Source: Candidatus Jordarchaeales archaeon
GTDB lineage: Archaea > Asgardarchaeota > Jordiarchaeia > Jordiarchaeales > Freyrarchaeaceae
Direction of reading: 5' to 3'
Assembly (NCBI GenBank): GCA_038889235.1
Contig: JAWAHN010000001.1
Location: 406,499-470,498 of the forward strand
Length of the DNA stretch: 64,000 nucleotides
Below are positions 53,082 to 60,984 of the stretch, piece after piece. The translations under genes were made by a program, and so were the position numbers. Position 1 is the stretch's first letter. Every line of letters begins with the position of its first letter. The notes below the pieces were generated by a model, which saw only the letters and a program-made list of their open reading frames with translations, ran no database searches and had not been told where the DNA came from.

Positions 53082-53257
53082 TCCACCGCTCAACAGCTCA
53101 AGTAAAAGATGTGCTGCGAAAAATGATAAAGCTTTTCATAAAGTGATGTACAACGTATCCCCTAGATAAGCTGTGGCTCCTTGTGCCCTTCAGCATTATT
53201 GATCGAAAAGTTAATGTGCTTGTGCCTCTCTTTGAGGACGCGTAAGAGGTGGTTGCA

Positions 53258-53575
53258 ATGGCTTCCGAGGTACTCAAGAGAATCAGAAATTTTGAAGCTG
53301 AAGCAGGAAAGAGAATTATCGATGCAAATGAGGAGGCAAAAAGGATAGAGAAAGAAGCGGAGGAGAAGGCGAAGGAGATAGAGAGCGAAAAAATTGAGAG
53401 AGCAAAGAAAGAGGCGGAGGAAAAGCTGAAAACGGCAAGAGAGGAGGCACGCAAGGAAGAAGAAAAAATTATTAGAGAAGCTGAGGAGGAAGTAGCGGCA
53501 ATTAAGAGTCAGGTGGAGAAGAAGCTTAAGGAGGCGGTCGAAGAAATTTTGAATTCAATACTGGCAGGGGGATAA
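53258..53575 (+). CDS. ahaH: A-type ATP synthase subunit H (peripheral stalk)
   Basis: 105 residues, nearly all charged coiled coil (AKEIESEKIERAKKEAEEKL and similar). This is the usual form of AhaH/subunit H, which pairs with subunit E to form the peripheral stalk that holds the catalytic head. ATG 53258 follows GAGGTGG; an in-frame GTG at 53249 lies inside that site. The stop is 2 nt before the subunit E start. Composition alone would be ambiguous, but this context settles it. Confidence 0.85.
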   Translation: MASEVLKRIRNFEAEAGKRIIDANEEAKRIEKEAEEKAKEIESEKIERAKKEAEEKLKTAREEARKEEEKIIREAEEEVAAIKSQVEKKLKEAVEEILNSILAGG

Positions 53576-53577
53576 AG

Positions 53578-54237
53578 TTGAGCGAGGAAGTTGAGGTCAA
53601 AGTTTTTGAAGAAACACCTTTGGAGGAGCGGCTTGAAAGGATAAAGAGTAAAATTATGGAGCAGGCAGAGAAGCAAGCTAATGAGATTTTAGAAGAGGCA
53701 CGTAAAAGAGCAGCCAAGGTTATTGAGGAGGCCGAGAAAAGGGCGGAAAGGAAGGCTAATGAAATACTGAGGAGGGGTAGTGAAGAAGCTGAAAGGGAGA
53801 AGCGAAAAATAATAGCCGAGGCGAAGCTGAAAGCTAGACAAATGGTGACAAAAGCTAAAGAGGAAGGAATAAAGAGAGCGTTTGAAGAGGCGAGGAAAAA
53901 GCTTGAAGAAATTGCATCATCAAAGGACTACGCACAGATCCTTGAAAAGATCATCGAAAGAAGTGCGGTAACGTTAGGCGGCGGAGAACTAGAGGTCGTC
54001 CTTCCAGTGCAGCACGCAGACATAAACTTAAACCTAGGGAAAATATCGGAGGAAGTAAGTAAGAAAACCGGGGTAAAAACAACACTAGAAAAAGCAAAAG
54101 AAACAGTCTACGCTACTGGCGGTGCAATAGTTCGAAAAAAGGACGGAAGCCTACTAATAAATAACACGTTCGAAGCGATATTCGAAAGAGAAGAGAAAAA
54201 TTTCAGAATCAAGACAGCGAAGATATTGTTCGGCTAG
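53578..54237 (+). CDS. atpE: A-type ATP synthase subunit E (peripheral stalk)
   Basis: 219 residues. The long N-terminal helix (about 15-110, EQAEKQANEILEEARKRAAK and onward) continues into the globular C-terminal domain: YAQILEKIIERSAVTLGG, then LEVVLPVQHADINLN, ETVYATGGAIVRKKDGSLLI, NNTFEAIFER. This matches archaeal subunit E, which binds H and the catalytic B subunit. The TTG start at 53578 lies directly after the H gene with GGGGG-type sequence. A and B subunit genes are not in the window. Confidence 0.92.
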   Translation: MSEEVEVKVFEETPLEERLERIKSKIMEQAEKQANEILEEARKRAAKVIEEAEKRAERKANEILRRGSEEAEREKRKIIAEAKLKARQMVTKAKEEGIKRAFEEARKKLEEIASSKDYAQILEKIIERSAVTLGGGELEVVLPVQHADINLNLGKISEEVSKKTGVKTTLEKAKETVYATGGAIVRKKDGSLLINNTFEAIFEREEKNFRIKTAKILFG

Positions 54238-54240
54238 TTC

Positions 54241-54432
54241 CAATTAATCTTTTAAATAATTCCCATTAAATTTTCCTCCGTTATTTTTACGTAAAAAGGG
54301 CGGCACTCCTATTTTTGGGGATTTTTGAAAAAATGGGAGCCTTAAAAAGATAGCTAGGCAAGTTTGATCGTTTTTCCTGTAAACTTTTCCTGTAAAAAAT
54401 GTAGAGAAAGATGATGAAAGAATGTTTTGTTT
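54241..54432. terminator. T-rich convergent terminator region
   Basis: About 190 nt between the convergent E and K genes. Several T-runs (TTATTTTTAC, CCTATTTTTGGGG, GATTTTTG) on the plus strand and A-runs for the opposite strand look like archaeal poly-U termination signals. No hairpin or gene is obvious. Confidence 0.4.
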
Positions 54433-54765
54433 TTATATGAGCATGAACGCAACAACCAGTCCGTAGATTGCAATAGCCTCTATGAAGACTATGTATATCA
54501 TCGTCCTACCGAAAACTTCGGGCCTCTCTGTTATCGCTCCAATTGCTGCTGCACCCGCAGTCCCCATGCCTACTCCTGCACCAAGACCTGCTAAGCCGAT
54601 GGCCAATCCAGCACCAATGCCTCTCAGAGCAGACTCAAGAGACGGCTGCTGTATTATGTATAATTCTTGTGCTACTACGAGTGACGTCGCATAGGCTAAT
54701 GCCATTGCTAAGGCTATCACTGCAATTTGTAGCAAAAGCATTCTTTTAAGTGGAGACAGGGCCAT
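54433..54765 (-). CDS. atpK: A-type ATP synthase subunit K (proteolipid c ring)
   Basis: 110 residues. An N-terminal hydrophobic segment, possibly a signal, is followed by one helical hairpin: ALRGIGAGLAIGLAGLGAGV, TAGAAAIGAITERPEVFGRT, and the second helix with the ion-binding Glu in IVFIEAIAIYGLVVAFML. One hairpin per subunit gives a simple ring. Lack of a clear Gln/Ser sodium-ligand set in the first helix suggests protons, but this is uncertain. Followed by the C subunit gene upstream on the same strand (19 nt). Confidence 0.93.
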   Translation of the reverse strand: MALSPLKRMLLLQIAVIALAMALAYATSLVVAQELYIIQQPSLESALRGIGAGLAIGLAGLGAGVGMGTAGAAAIGAITERPEVFGRTMIYIVFIEAIAIYGLVVAFMLI

Positions 54766-54784
54766 TTAAACCACCTTTGAATTT

Positions 54785-55858
54785 TCATGGCGTTACTAAT
54801 ATTAGTTCGCGTATTATTGAGGGGTTCACGCCTTCACTTTTCCCTACGAGGATTATTTTAATGTTTCGTATTTCGTAGTATTTGATGTCGAAGTAGGCGA
54901 GTACAGTGCCTATGTGGAATGGGTAGCCGACCGTGAGGAGGTATGTCTCCTGAATAGAGTACTCTTCAAACGCGTGCTCAAGTGACATTACGGTTGGGTT
55001 TTTTTCATATGCTTCTTTAAGTCTGTGAGCGAGTTCTCTATACGGGGTCGTAGCAAGCATGTTTAAGGCTTCTTCTATGTTTCTAGCAGCTAGTAAGCTT
55101 CTGGCTATTAAAGCCGCTTGAAGAGTGACAACTATCAGGAGGTTTTCGATTACTTGGGGCTCTATTCCCCGCATTTTAGCCCTTATAACAGTCATTATGT
55201 TCGATAGGTCTATTCGTAACCTGAAAAGCTCGTAAGCGTATTTTCGGTCAGCGTGATCTAAGCGCTTTATTGCTTCCCAAATGTCACTATAGAAGTGCTT
55301 GTCTAACTCGGCCTCGAGGGGTATTGTAGACTTTGTTGTCTCGTAACTCTGAAGCGCTTCTTGAAGACGTCTTTTAAGACGCGGGTCGGAGATTCTATCC
55401 ACGAACTGAGTAATATTTTGCGCTGCCAGTAGGCGCTCGTATTCCTCGCTTTCTTCCGGTGTTATGGCGATGAGGTGCTTCTTTACGTGGTCCCTAGGTT
55501 CGCCGCTGTGTATAGCCCGCATTATGGTTTTCAGATTACTGTAGTAGTAAGCACCTTTTAGGTATTTTAAAGTGAAATCCTTAATTTTTTTAGGCAAACC
55601 TTTTATCAAAGAGCTTATTTCCTTCGTGTATACTCGTCTCAGCGCAGCATCCACTTCTTCCATGTCCACTCGGGGCTGTGAAAGAAGCCCAGATAACTCA
55701 TCCCAGTAAGGTGTCGTACTTAGAATGTTTATTGCTTCATTTAAATCTGAGGCTTGGATCATTTTCTCATACTGGGAGATTGTAAGCATCTTCGATTTGA
55801 GGCCCTTTACCCTGGCATTTACAAACGCGTAGTTTCTTGGACCTTTCAGAAAAGACAT
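54785..55858 (-). CDS. atpC: A-type ATP synthase subunit C
   Basis: 357 residues, all-helical. It starts with RNYAFVNARVKGLKSKMLTI, a standard AtpC opening. Further family elements are YYYSNLKTIMRAIHSG, LFRLRIDLSNIMTVIRAKMR and, at the end, VLAYFDIKYYEIRNIKIILV. It joins the central stalk to the c ring. It overlaps no gene; the K gene follows after 19 nt, giving an operon of AtpZ-like, C and K. Confidence 0.92.
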   Translation of the reverse strand: MSFLKGPRNYAFVNARVKGLKSKMLTISQYEKMIQASDLNEAINILSTTPYWDELSGLLSQPRVDMEEVDAALRRVYTKEISSLIKGLPKKIKDFTLKYLKGAYYYSNLKTIMRAIHSGEPRDHVKKHLIAITPEESEEYERLLAAQNITQFVDRISDPRLKRRLQEALQSYETTKSTIPLEAELDKHFYSDIWEAIKRLDHADRKYAYELFRLRIDLSNIMTVIRAKMRGIEPQVIENLLIVVTLQAALIARSLLAARNIEEALNMLATTPYRELAHRLKEAYEKNPTVMSLEHAFEEYSIQETYLLTVGYPFHIGTVLAYFDIKYYEIRNIKIILVGKSEGVNPSIIRELILVTP

Positions 55859-55944
55859 CCCAGACCACCGTCTCCACCTGTGTAAAAGGCGGCCGCCTTA
55901 AATACCACGCTTCAATTTAACCAGCCTGATTCTTAAAAAAATTT

Positions 55945-56337
55945 TTATTCATGGCTCCCTGAGGGTCGCTTGGCGGCTCGCTGGGGCTCGGTCTCAGCGT
56001 CTTTCTGTTGCAATCTTAGTAGTTCGAGTATTTCTGAAGAGCGACTACCAGCCTTCCTCTTGTCAACCTCGCTCCTCATGCGTGTCCTTCCAGCAACGGG
56101 CGTCACACTCAGTCTCTCTTTCCTTTCTAGAACTTGGATAAGTTTATAGGTATTGTATACTCCAAGCATGAATCCTAGAAAGGCTCCAAGGAACGTCGAG
56201 AACGGTTCAACCCACGGAATCTGTTTTCCTATGTAGTATCCTATGTAGGCTCCCGCAACAACCATTACAGGTATCTCGCTTCCAACCATAATCCAACGTC
56301 CAACACTCACCTTAGTGAACCTATCGCTCCTCGGCAA
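55945..56337 (-). CDS. AtpZ-like small membrane protein upstream of ATP synthase C and K
   Basis: 130 residues. Two membrane segments: SEIPVMVVAGAYIGYYIGKQ and FSTFLGAFLGFMLGVYNTYK, with a G-x-x-x-G pattern, a short loop (IPWVEPF) and the GVYNTY end. This resembles bacterial AtpZ, which sits at the head of F-type ATPase operons. A charged 65-residue C-terminal tail (EILELLRLQQKDAETEPQRA) is extra. Its place upstream of atpC-atpK in an A-type operon is unusual and suggests an assembly factor for the rotor. ATG 56337 is used. Confidence 0.65.
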   Translation of the reverse strand: MPRSDRFTKVSVGRWIMVGSEIPVMVVAGAYIGYYIGKQIPWVEPFSTFLGAFLGFMLGVYNTYKLIQVLERKERLSVTPVAGRTRMRSEVDKRKAGSRSSEILELLRLQQKDAETEPQRAAKRPSGSHE

Positions 56338-56473
56338 AGTAAAACCTCGCCACTAAAAAGTAGACTTTAAGAAGTTTTAAATTATTCTCTTTTACTTTTA
56401 GATTTAATGGGGGGAGGGGTAGGATTAATAAACTTAGGGCGCTCAATAGGTAATTTACTTGGGGGGCCGTAGC

Positions 56474-59400
56474 ATGGTAAGTAGGCTTAGGGACTTCGGA
56501 GATAAATGGTCCCTTGAAAAGGCTAATAAGTTGTTTGTTAAGGGGGTGGAGGCGGAGGCAAGGGGAGATTTAAGGGAGGCCATTAAGAGGTTCAAGGAGG
56601 CGAGCGAGGGATATGCTTTTCTTGGTGAAAGAATAGCCCTAGCCGACTCCGAGCTGCGTCGGGGCCACTGCACTGCTTTCCAAGCTTTTTCCGAGTGTTT
56701 TGCTGACAAGTTTAAAAGGACCATTGGAGAAGCTATTGAAATAATTAATGAAGCTAGGAAAATATACATTAAAGATTACACGTTGAAGAACGCTGAAAGG
56801 GAGGTTTTAATCAATTGCTGCGTGAATTTCATTAACGCCCTGCAATGTTTGGTGGAAGAAAACATACCAGTCAGATTGGAGATATGTGAAAGGGTTATGA
56901 GGGAGGGAGAAGCGTGCACCGAGCGGCTAGAAAAATTGGAGGATGTCGAAAAGGCAGGCATACTCCTCTTCTGGATTGGACTTGTGTGTTTAAGGTGCGC
57001 GCCGTGGTTTGAAGGAAAAAAGAGGATTAACGTCCTGCAAAAGGCTGCTGAGAGCTTCAGTAAAGCGAAAAAGTATTTTGAAGCAGTTAAGCGGCCGCGT
57101 ACATATCTTTGCCTTGAACAAATGCAAAAGTTATGTGAAGTTATGGTTGTCGTGGAGGGGGCAAACGAGTCGTTTCATCTCCCAACAATGGAGCCGAAAG
57201 ATGAGCGCTGCAGGAGGGTACACAGGTATAGCCTCGCATTTTTAGAGTTAGAAACAGCTGTGAAGGAGAAGTTTTTCGCCGGGAGATGGCAGAGGGTAAG
57301 CGATGTTTTGAACAAGATGAGAGAGATTGTTAGGGAGGTAGAGAACAGTAAAGACTACGTTTTAGCCGCAGACGTTTACTACCTTTTAGCGAAGGCATAC
57401 TGTGAGGCTTTCAAGCTAACCACTTCGAACAATAGGAGAAGAGAGTGGTTAGAGAAGTGTTATGATGTGCTTAAAAAAGCTTACATGTACGCGAAGGGAC
57501 ACATGAGAAGTGACTTAGTGCTCGAAGCCCTCATCATGATGATCAAAGTTATATCGGAATACGTTAGACTAGCTGAGAGCAACGCGTTAAAAATCAGGCT
57601 AGTTAATGAGGGGGCCACGTACAGCCGCGAGGCTTTAAACGAGTTGAAGAAGCTGCATGAAGAAGCAATGGTTATTGGCAAGTTCTACAACAACGTGATT
57701 GGTTACTTGGTTGCCGCAACCGAAATTGAAACAGATGAAAATAAAGCCAGGGAGTTATTGGAAAGCGCGGTTGAGTATAGTGAAGTGGCGTTAGAATACC
57801 TGGAAAAGCTTCCGGAAAAGAGCCCAATAAAAGGAGAACAACTGTACAATCTAGCTGAGGCATACTACAGGCTTGGTAGGAGTGGGATGGGGGAGCTACT
57901 TGAAAAAGCTGCAGAACTAGCTAAGAAGGCGCATGAAAGCTTTGTTATAACTGAGGACCTGGTGGGTGTTATCAGATCATCCATTCTTTCCGGAGACATA
58001 CACAGAGGTATTTTGAAGTGGAGTGGAGAAGAAAGGTATCTTAGGGCGCGACAAGACTACCTAGAAGCCTTGAGGGGGGCTGCAGTCATAGACTGGAAAG
58101 AAATGGAGGGGGAGGTGTTAGTTAGACTAGCGGAGTTGGAGGATGAAGCGGGTAATTATGTTCAATCATCTGAGTATTACATGCAAGCTCTTGAAAAGTT
58201 CAGTAAGGTGATAATTGAAGACAATGAAGTAAAAAATAGGAAGAAAGAGGTCGAGGCGAGAGCTAACATAGAAAAGGGCAAGGATTTGTTGAAAAAGGAA
58301 CCCTTCGAGGCGGCATCTTACTTCAAGAAGGGAGGCGAGCTGCTACTGGGTATTAGCCAGAGAGAGGCGGCGTTCTATCAAGTTTTCGGTGAATTTTTAG
58401 AGGCGGAAGCGGTGGGAATATTGAAGCCAAGTGAGGCTGTGGAACGGCTAAGGAAAGTTGGCAGGCAACTTAAAACCTTGGAGGAAAAGGCCATTAACGG
58501 AAAGGTAAAAACCCTCTTAAAAGTTTGTGAAGGGAGGGAGTACTTGGAGGAGGGGTTGGCGTTTTACGCTAGTGGAGAGAACGCGGCTGCGCTTGTAAAG
58601 TTTTCTATGGCTGCGAAAACACTAGAGGAGGCTGCAAAAACTGAGAGCGACTGGGAAAAAATTGAGGGATACGTGTACTTTGCAAAAGGATTGGAGCGGT
58701 TTGCTAAAGGACAATTAGGATTCAAAGAAGAGTTTTTAGAGGCCGCCAATTTCTTCAAGGAAAGTGTCAAAGTGTTTGTGACCAATAAAATGAAAAATGC
58801 GTCTCTTGGATTCACAGACCTGTGTTATGGATGGTACAAGCTTTTGGAGTTTTCTGAGGAGAGGGGAGAAGAAAACGACTATATTGAGGCGAGGACGCAC
58901 CTAGAAAGGTGCCTGAAGTTTTTCATGAACGCCGGACTGGAGAACTACATTAAGTATGTTGAGGGGTTAGGGTTTCTGCTCGATGGAGAAAGGTACGTTA
59001 AAAAAGGAACAGAGGGAGGGGACTCTGCTGAGAAGTACTATTCGCTCGCAGAGGAGAGTTACGGTAAAGCGAGAGAAAGATTCTTAGAGGCGGGCTATAC
59101 TGGATTAAAAAAGTTGATGGAGGAAAAAATACAAAAATTAAGAGAGGAAAGGGCGAGAAAGGAGTACATTGAGGTTATTTTTGGCAGTCCGACCAGTGAG
59201 GTCCTAGAGGAATTAAAGGATGGTTTTGCTGTCATAAAAATTGAGGAGCCAGCTGATAAAAGCGTCTTCAAAATGGGGGACAAAGTCGACTTGAAATTAG
59301 AGCTGGTGAACGTTGGGGAGGCAAGCGTCCTACTAGAAAGATTGGAGAATGCCGTTCCACAGGAATTTAGAACTATAAGTTCGTCCACGGTGACTATAAA

Positions 59401-59584
59401 AGACGGTGATATAGTCCTCGGTAAAGAGGTGGCACCGTGGGAAAAAACCACTATAGAGTTAAGAGTTGTGGCTGAGAGGAAAGGAGAAGTAATGTACCAG
59501 CCGGTGCTTATTTTTAGGGATAGTAAGAACAGGAAACGGTACTTTAAACCAAGGGGAGTCTCAATACTTATTAGGGAGGATTAG
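56474..59584 (+). CDS. Very large TPR-repeat protein with C-terminal beta domain
   Basis: 1036 residues. The first 900 are degenerate helical hairpins of TPR type (for example EKANKLFVKGVEAEARGDLR, then KGEQLYNLAEAYYRLGR and VLVRLAELEDEAGNYVQSSE). The last 120 form a beta-rich domain (EPADKSVFKMGDKVDLKLEL, then GKEVAPWEKTTIELRVVAER) of CARDB/Ig-like type. There is no signal or membrane segment, so it is cytoplasmic. ATG 56474 follows GGGGGG. It is followed after 3 nt by a longin-like gene, which suggests a scaffold for that protein. Confidence 0.75.
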   Translation: MVSRLRDFGDKWSLEKANKLFVKGVEAEARGDLREAIKRFKEASEGYAFLGERIALADSELRRGHCTAFQAFSECFADKFKRTIGEAIEIINEARKIYIKDYTLKNAEREVLINCCVNFINALQCLVEENIPVRLEICERVMREGEACTERLEKLEDVEKAGILLFWIGLVCLRCAPWFEGKKRINVLQKAAESFSKAKKYFEAVKRPRTYLCLEQMQKLCEVMVVVEGANESFHLPTMEPKDERCRRVHRYSLAFLELETAVKEKFFAGRWQRVSDVLNKMREIVREVENSKDYVLAADVYYLLAKAYCEAFKLTTSNNRRREWLEKCYDVLKKAYMYAKGHMRSDLVLEALIMMIKVISEYVRLAESNALKIRLVNEGATYSREALNELKKLHEEAMVIGKFYNNVIGYLVAATEIETDENKARELLESAVEYSEVALEYLEKLPEKSPIKGEQLYNLAEAYYRLGRSGMGELLEKAAELAKKAHESFVITEDLVGVIRSSILSGDIHRGILKWSGEERYLRARQDYLEALRGAAVIDWKEMEGEVLVRLAELEDEAGNYVQSSEYYMQALEKFSKVIIEDNEVKNRKKEVEARANIEKGKDLLKKEPFEAASYFKKGGELLLGISQREAAFYQVFGEFLEAEAVGILKPSEAVERLRKVGRQLKTLEEKAINGKVKTLLKVCEGREYLEEGLAFYASGENAAALVKFSMAAKTLEEAAKTESDWEKIEGYVYFAKGLERFAKGQLGFKEEFLEAANFFKESVKVFVTNKMKNASLGFTDLCYGWYKLLEFSEERGEENDYIEARTHLERCLKFFMNAGLENYIKYVEGLGFLLDGERYVKKGTEGGDSAEKYYSLAEESYGKARERFLEAGYTGLKKLMEEKIQKLREERARKEYIEVIFGSPTSEVLEELKDGFAVIKIEEPADKSVFKMGDKVDLKLELVNVGEASVLLERLENAVPQEFRTISSSTVTIKDGDIVLGKEVAPWEKTTIELRVVAERKGEVMYQPVLIFRDSKNRKRYFKPRGVSILIRED

Positions 59585-59587
59585 ACG

Positions 59588-59962
59588 TTGATACGCGCCG
59601 TGTGGATAATAGATGAGAAGAACTCCTTTTTCAGGTCGTACGAGAAGAGCGATGTAGATTATAGTTTGATAAGCGGGCTTTTAACAGCGATCAAAACGTT
59701 TGTCAAAGACATGTCAGGAGGAAATGTGTCGTCAATAGATCTTGAGGATAGGACGTTCGTGTACAAGATAACGGGGGAAAAAATATTCATAATTTATAGT
59801 GATGAGAAGGAAGAGTTGGATAAAGTATTCGAAAAACTGGAAGAGCTATGCTTATCGATTGGAGAGAAGGAAGAACTGTCTAGAAGGATAGACAAAGTGA
59901 TTGAGAGTTATAATAGAAGGAAGAGGCTTGAGAAGCTCGATGAGCTTCTTCAAAAAATATAG
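59588..59962 (+). CDS. Longin/roadblock-like small protein
   Basis: 124 residues. It starts IRAVWIIDEKNSFFRSYEKS, then DYSLISGLLTAIKTFVKDMS, then VSSIDLEDRTFVYKITGEKI and FIIYSDEKEELDKVFEKLEE. This order is that of a longin domain: strand-loop-strand, helix, three-strand sheet, then a long helix. In eukaryotes and Asgard archaea such domains bind small GTPases. The C-terminal helix is extended (RRKRLEKLDELLQKI). TTG start 9 nt after GGAGG, 3 nt beyond the TPR stop, so the pair is co-translated. Confidence 0.65.
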   Translation: MIRAVWIIDEKNSFFRSYEKSDVDYSLISGLLTAIKTFVKDMSGGNVSSIDLEDRTFVYKITGEKIFIIYSDEKEELDKVFEKLEELCLSIGEKEELSRRIDKVIESYNRRKRLEKLDELLQKI

Positions 59963-60138
59963 TCAAAAAATATAGTTCGATTCATAATGCTTTTTAGTGA
60001 AATGTAGAGCTGCCTTCTTAGGCCTTAAAAATGAAGAGTCCTCTTTCAGTGAGAAACCAAAAAAGTAAAAAGGAGGTATGTGGGCGAAGAGAAAAGTGAC
60101 ACTGAGAAGGTTTTGGGAGAAAAAGAGGTGCACGGTGG

Positions 60139-60966
60139 ATGGCTGAGGAAGCTCTGCAAAAGGCGAGAGAGTTTGAGGAGAAAGGATTACTTGACGAGGC
60201 TGAAAAGAAGTATTTGGAGGCTGTGAAAGAAGCCGAAAAAGAGGATGGTTCTGCTCTCGGCGAAGTATACTTGGAGGTCGGCCTCTTTTACACCAGGATC
60301 GGAGAGCTTGAGAAGTCCATTGAGTTTTACATGAAGAGCTTGGAGGTTTACGAGAGAAAGGGGGATGAGGAGGGCGTTGCAGATGCAGCGTATAACCTAT
60401 CTGTTTCTTACCTCGAACTTGGGGAGTATGATGAAGCCGAAAAACACTGTGTGAAAGCACTTGAAATGTATAAGAAGATGGGGTTGAGGGAGGGGGTTGC
60501 GGATGCAATGTATGCTCTGGGGCTAATCTCCATTGGAAGGACGGAGATAGAGAAAGGTATTGAGAAGCTTCAGGAAGCACTCAAGATTTACAGTGAAGAG
60601 GGGAACGAGGACGGTATGGGAAGCGTCCTCTTAGACCTAGGTGAAGCATATTACCGGTTGGAGGAGCTCGATAAGGCTATCGAGCACTATCAAAGTGCAG
60701 TGAAGATTCTGGAGAAGAGTGGGGACAAGCTGACTAGTGCTTACGCTATTAAGAGAATTGGGGACTCGTATAGCGATAAGGGGGACATGCGCAGAATGCT
60801 TGATAACTACCTGAAGGCTGCAAAAATCTACATAGAGGAGGGCGACCAGGAAGCTGCTCAGGACATCATAGACGAAATTGAGGACAGATTTTGGGATTTA
60901 CCAAAGGCTACGAGGAGGACGGTCTCAAAAAAACTAGACGAGCTGAGAGCATTGATGAAGAAGTAG
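60139..60966 (+). CDS. TPR-repeat protein, 275 residues
   Basis: Six to seven regular TPR hairpins, for example YLEVGLFYTRIGELEKSIEF, YNLSVSYLELGEYDEAEKHC, YALGLISIGRTEIEKGIEKL and DLGEAYYRLEELDKAIEHYQ. These are much better conserved than in the large TPR protein two genes upstream. The family is related to LGN/Rapsyn-type TPRs. The ATG follows GGTGG. It is probably an adaptor; the partner may be the longin-like protein. It is convergent with the subtilase gene, 18 nt apart. Confidence 0.85.
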   Translation: MAEEALQKAREFEEKGLLDEAEKKYLEAVKEAEKEDGSALGEVYLEVGLFYTRIGELEKSIEFYMKSLEVYERKGDEEGVADAAYNLSVSYLELGEYDEAEKHCVKALEMYKKMGLREGVADAMYALGLISIGRTEIEKGIEKLQEALKIYSEEGNEDGMGSVLLDLGEAYYRLEELDKAIEHYQSAVKILEKSGDKLTSAYAIKRIGDSYSDKGDMRRMLDNYLKAAKIYIEEGDQEAAQDIIDEIEDRFWDLPKATRRTVSKKLDELRALMKK

Positions 60967-60984
60967 TTTTGAAGCGTGCGCTGG

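Noticed and set aside
53098-53454. Ser/Phe-rich minus-strand frame
   Set aside because: It is the antisense shadow of the Glu/Lys-rich ATP synthase subunit H gene.
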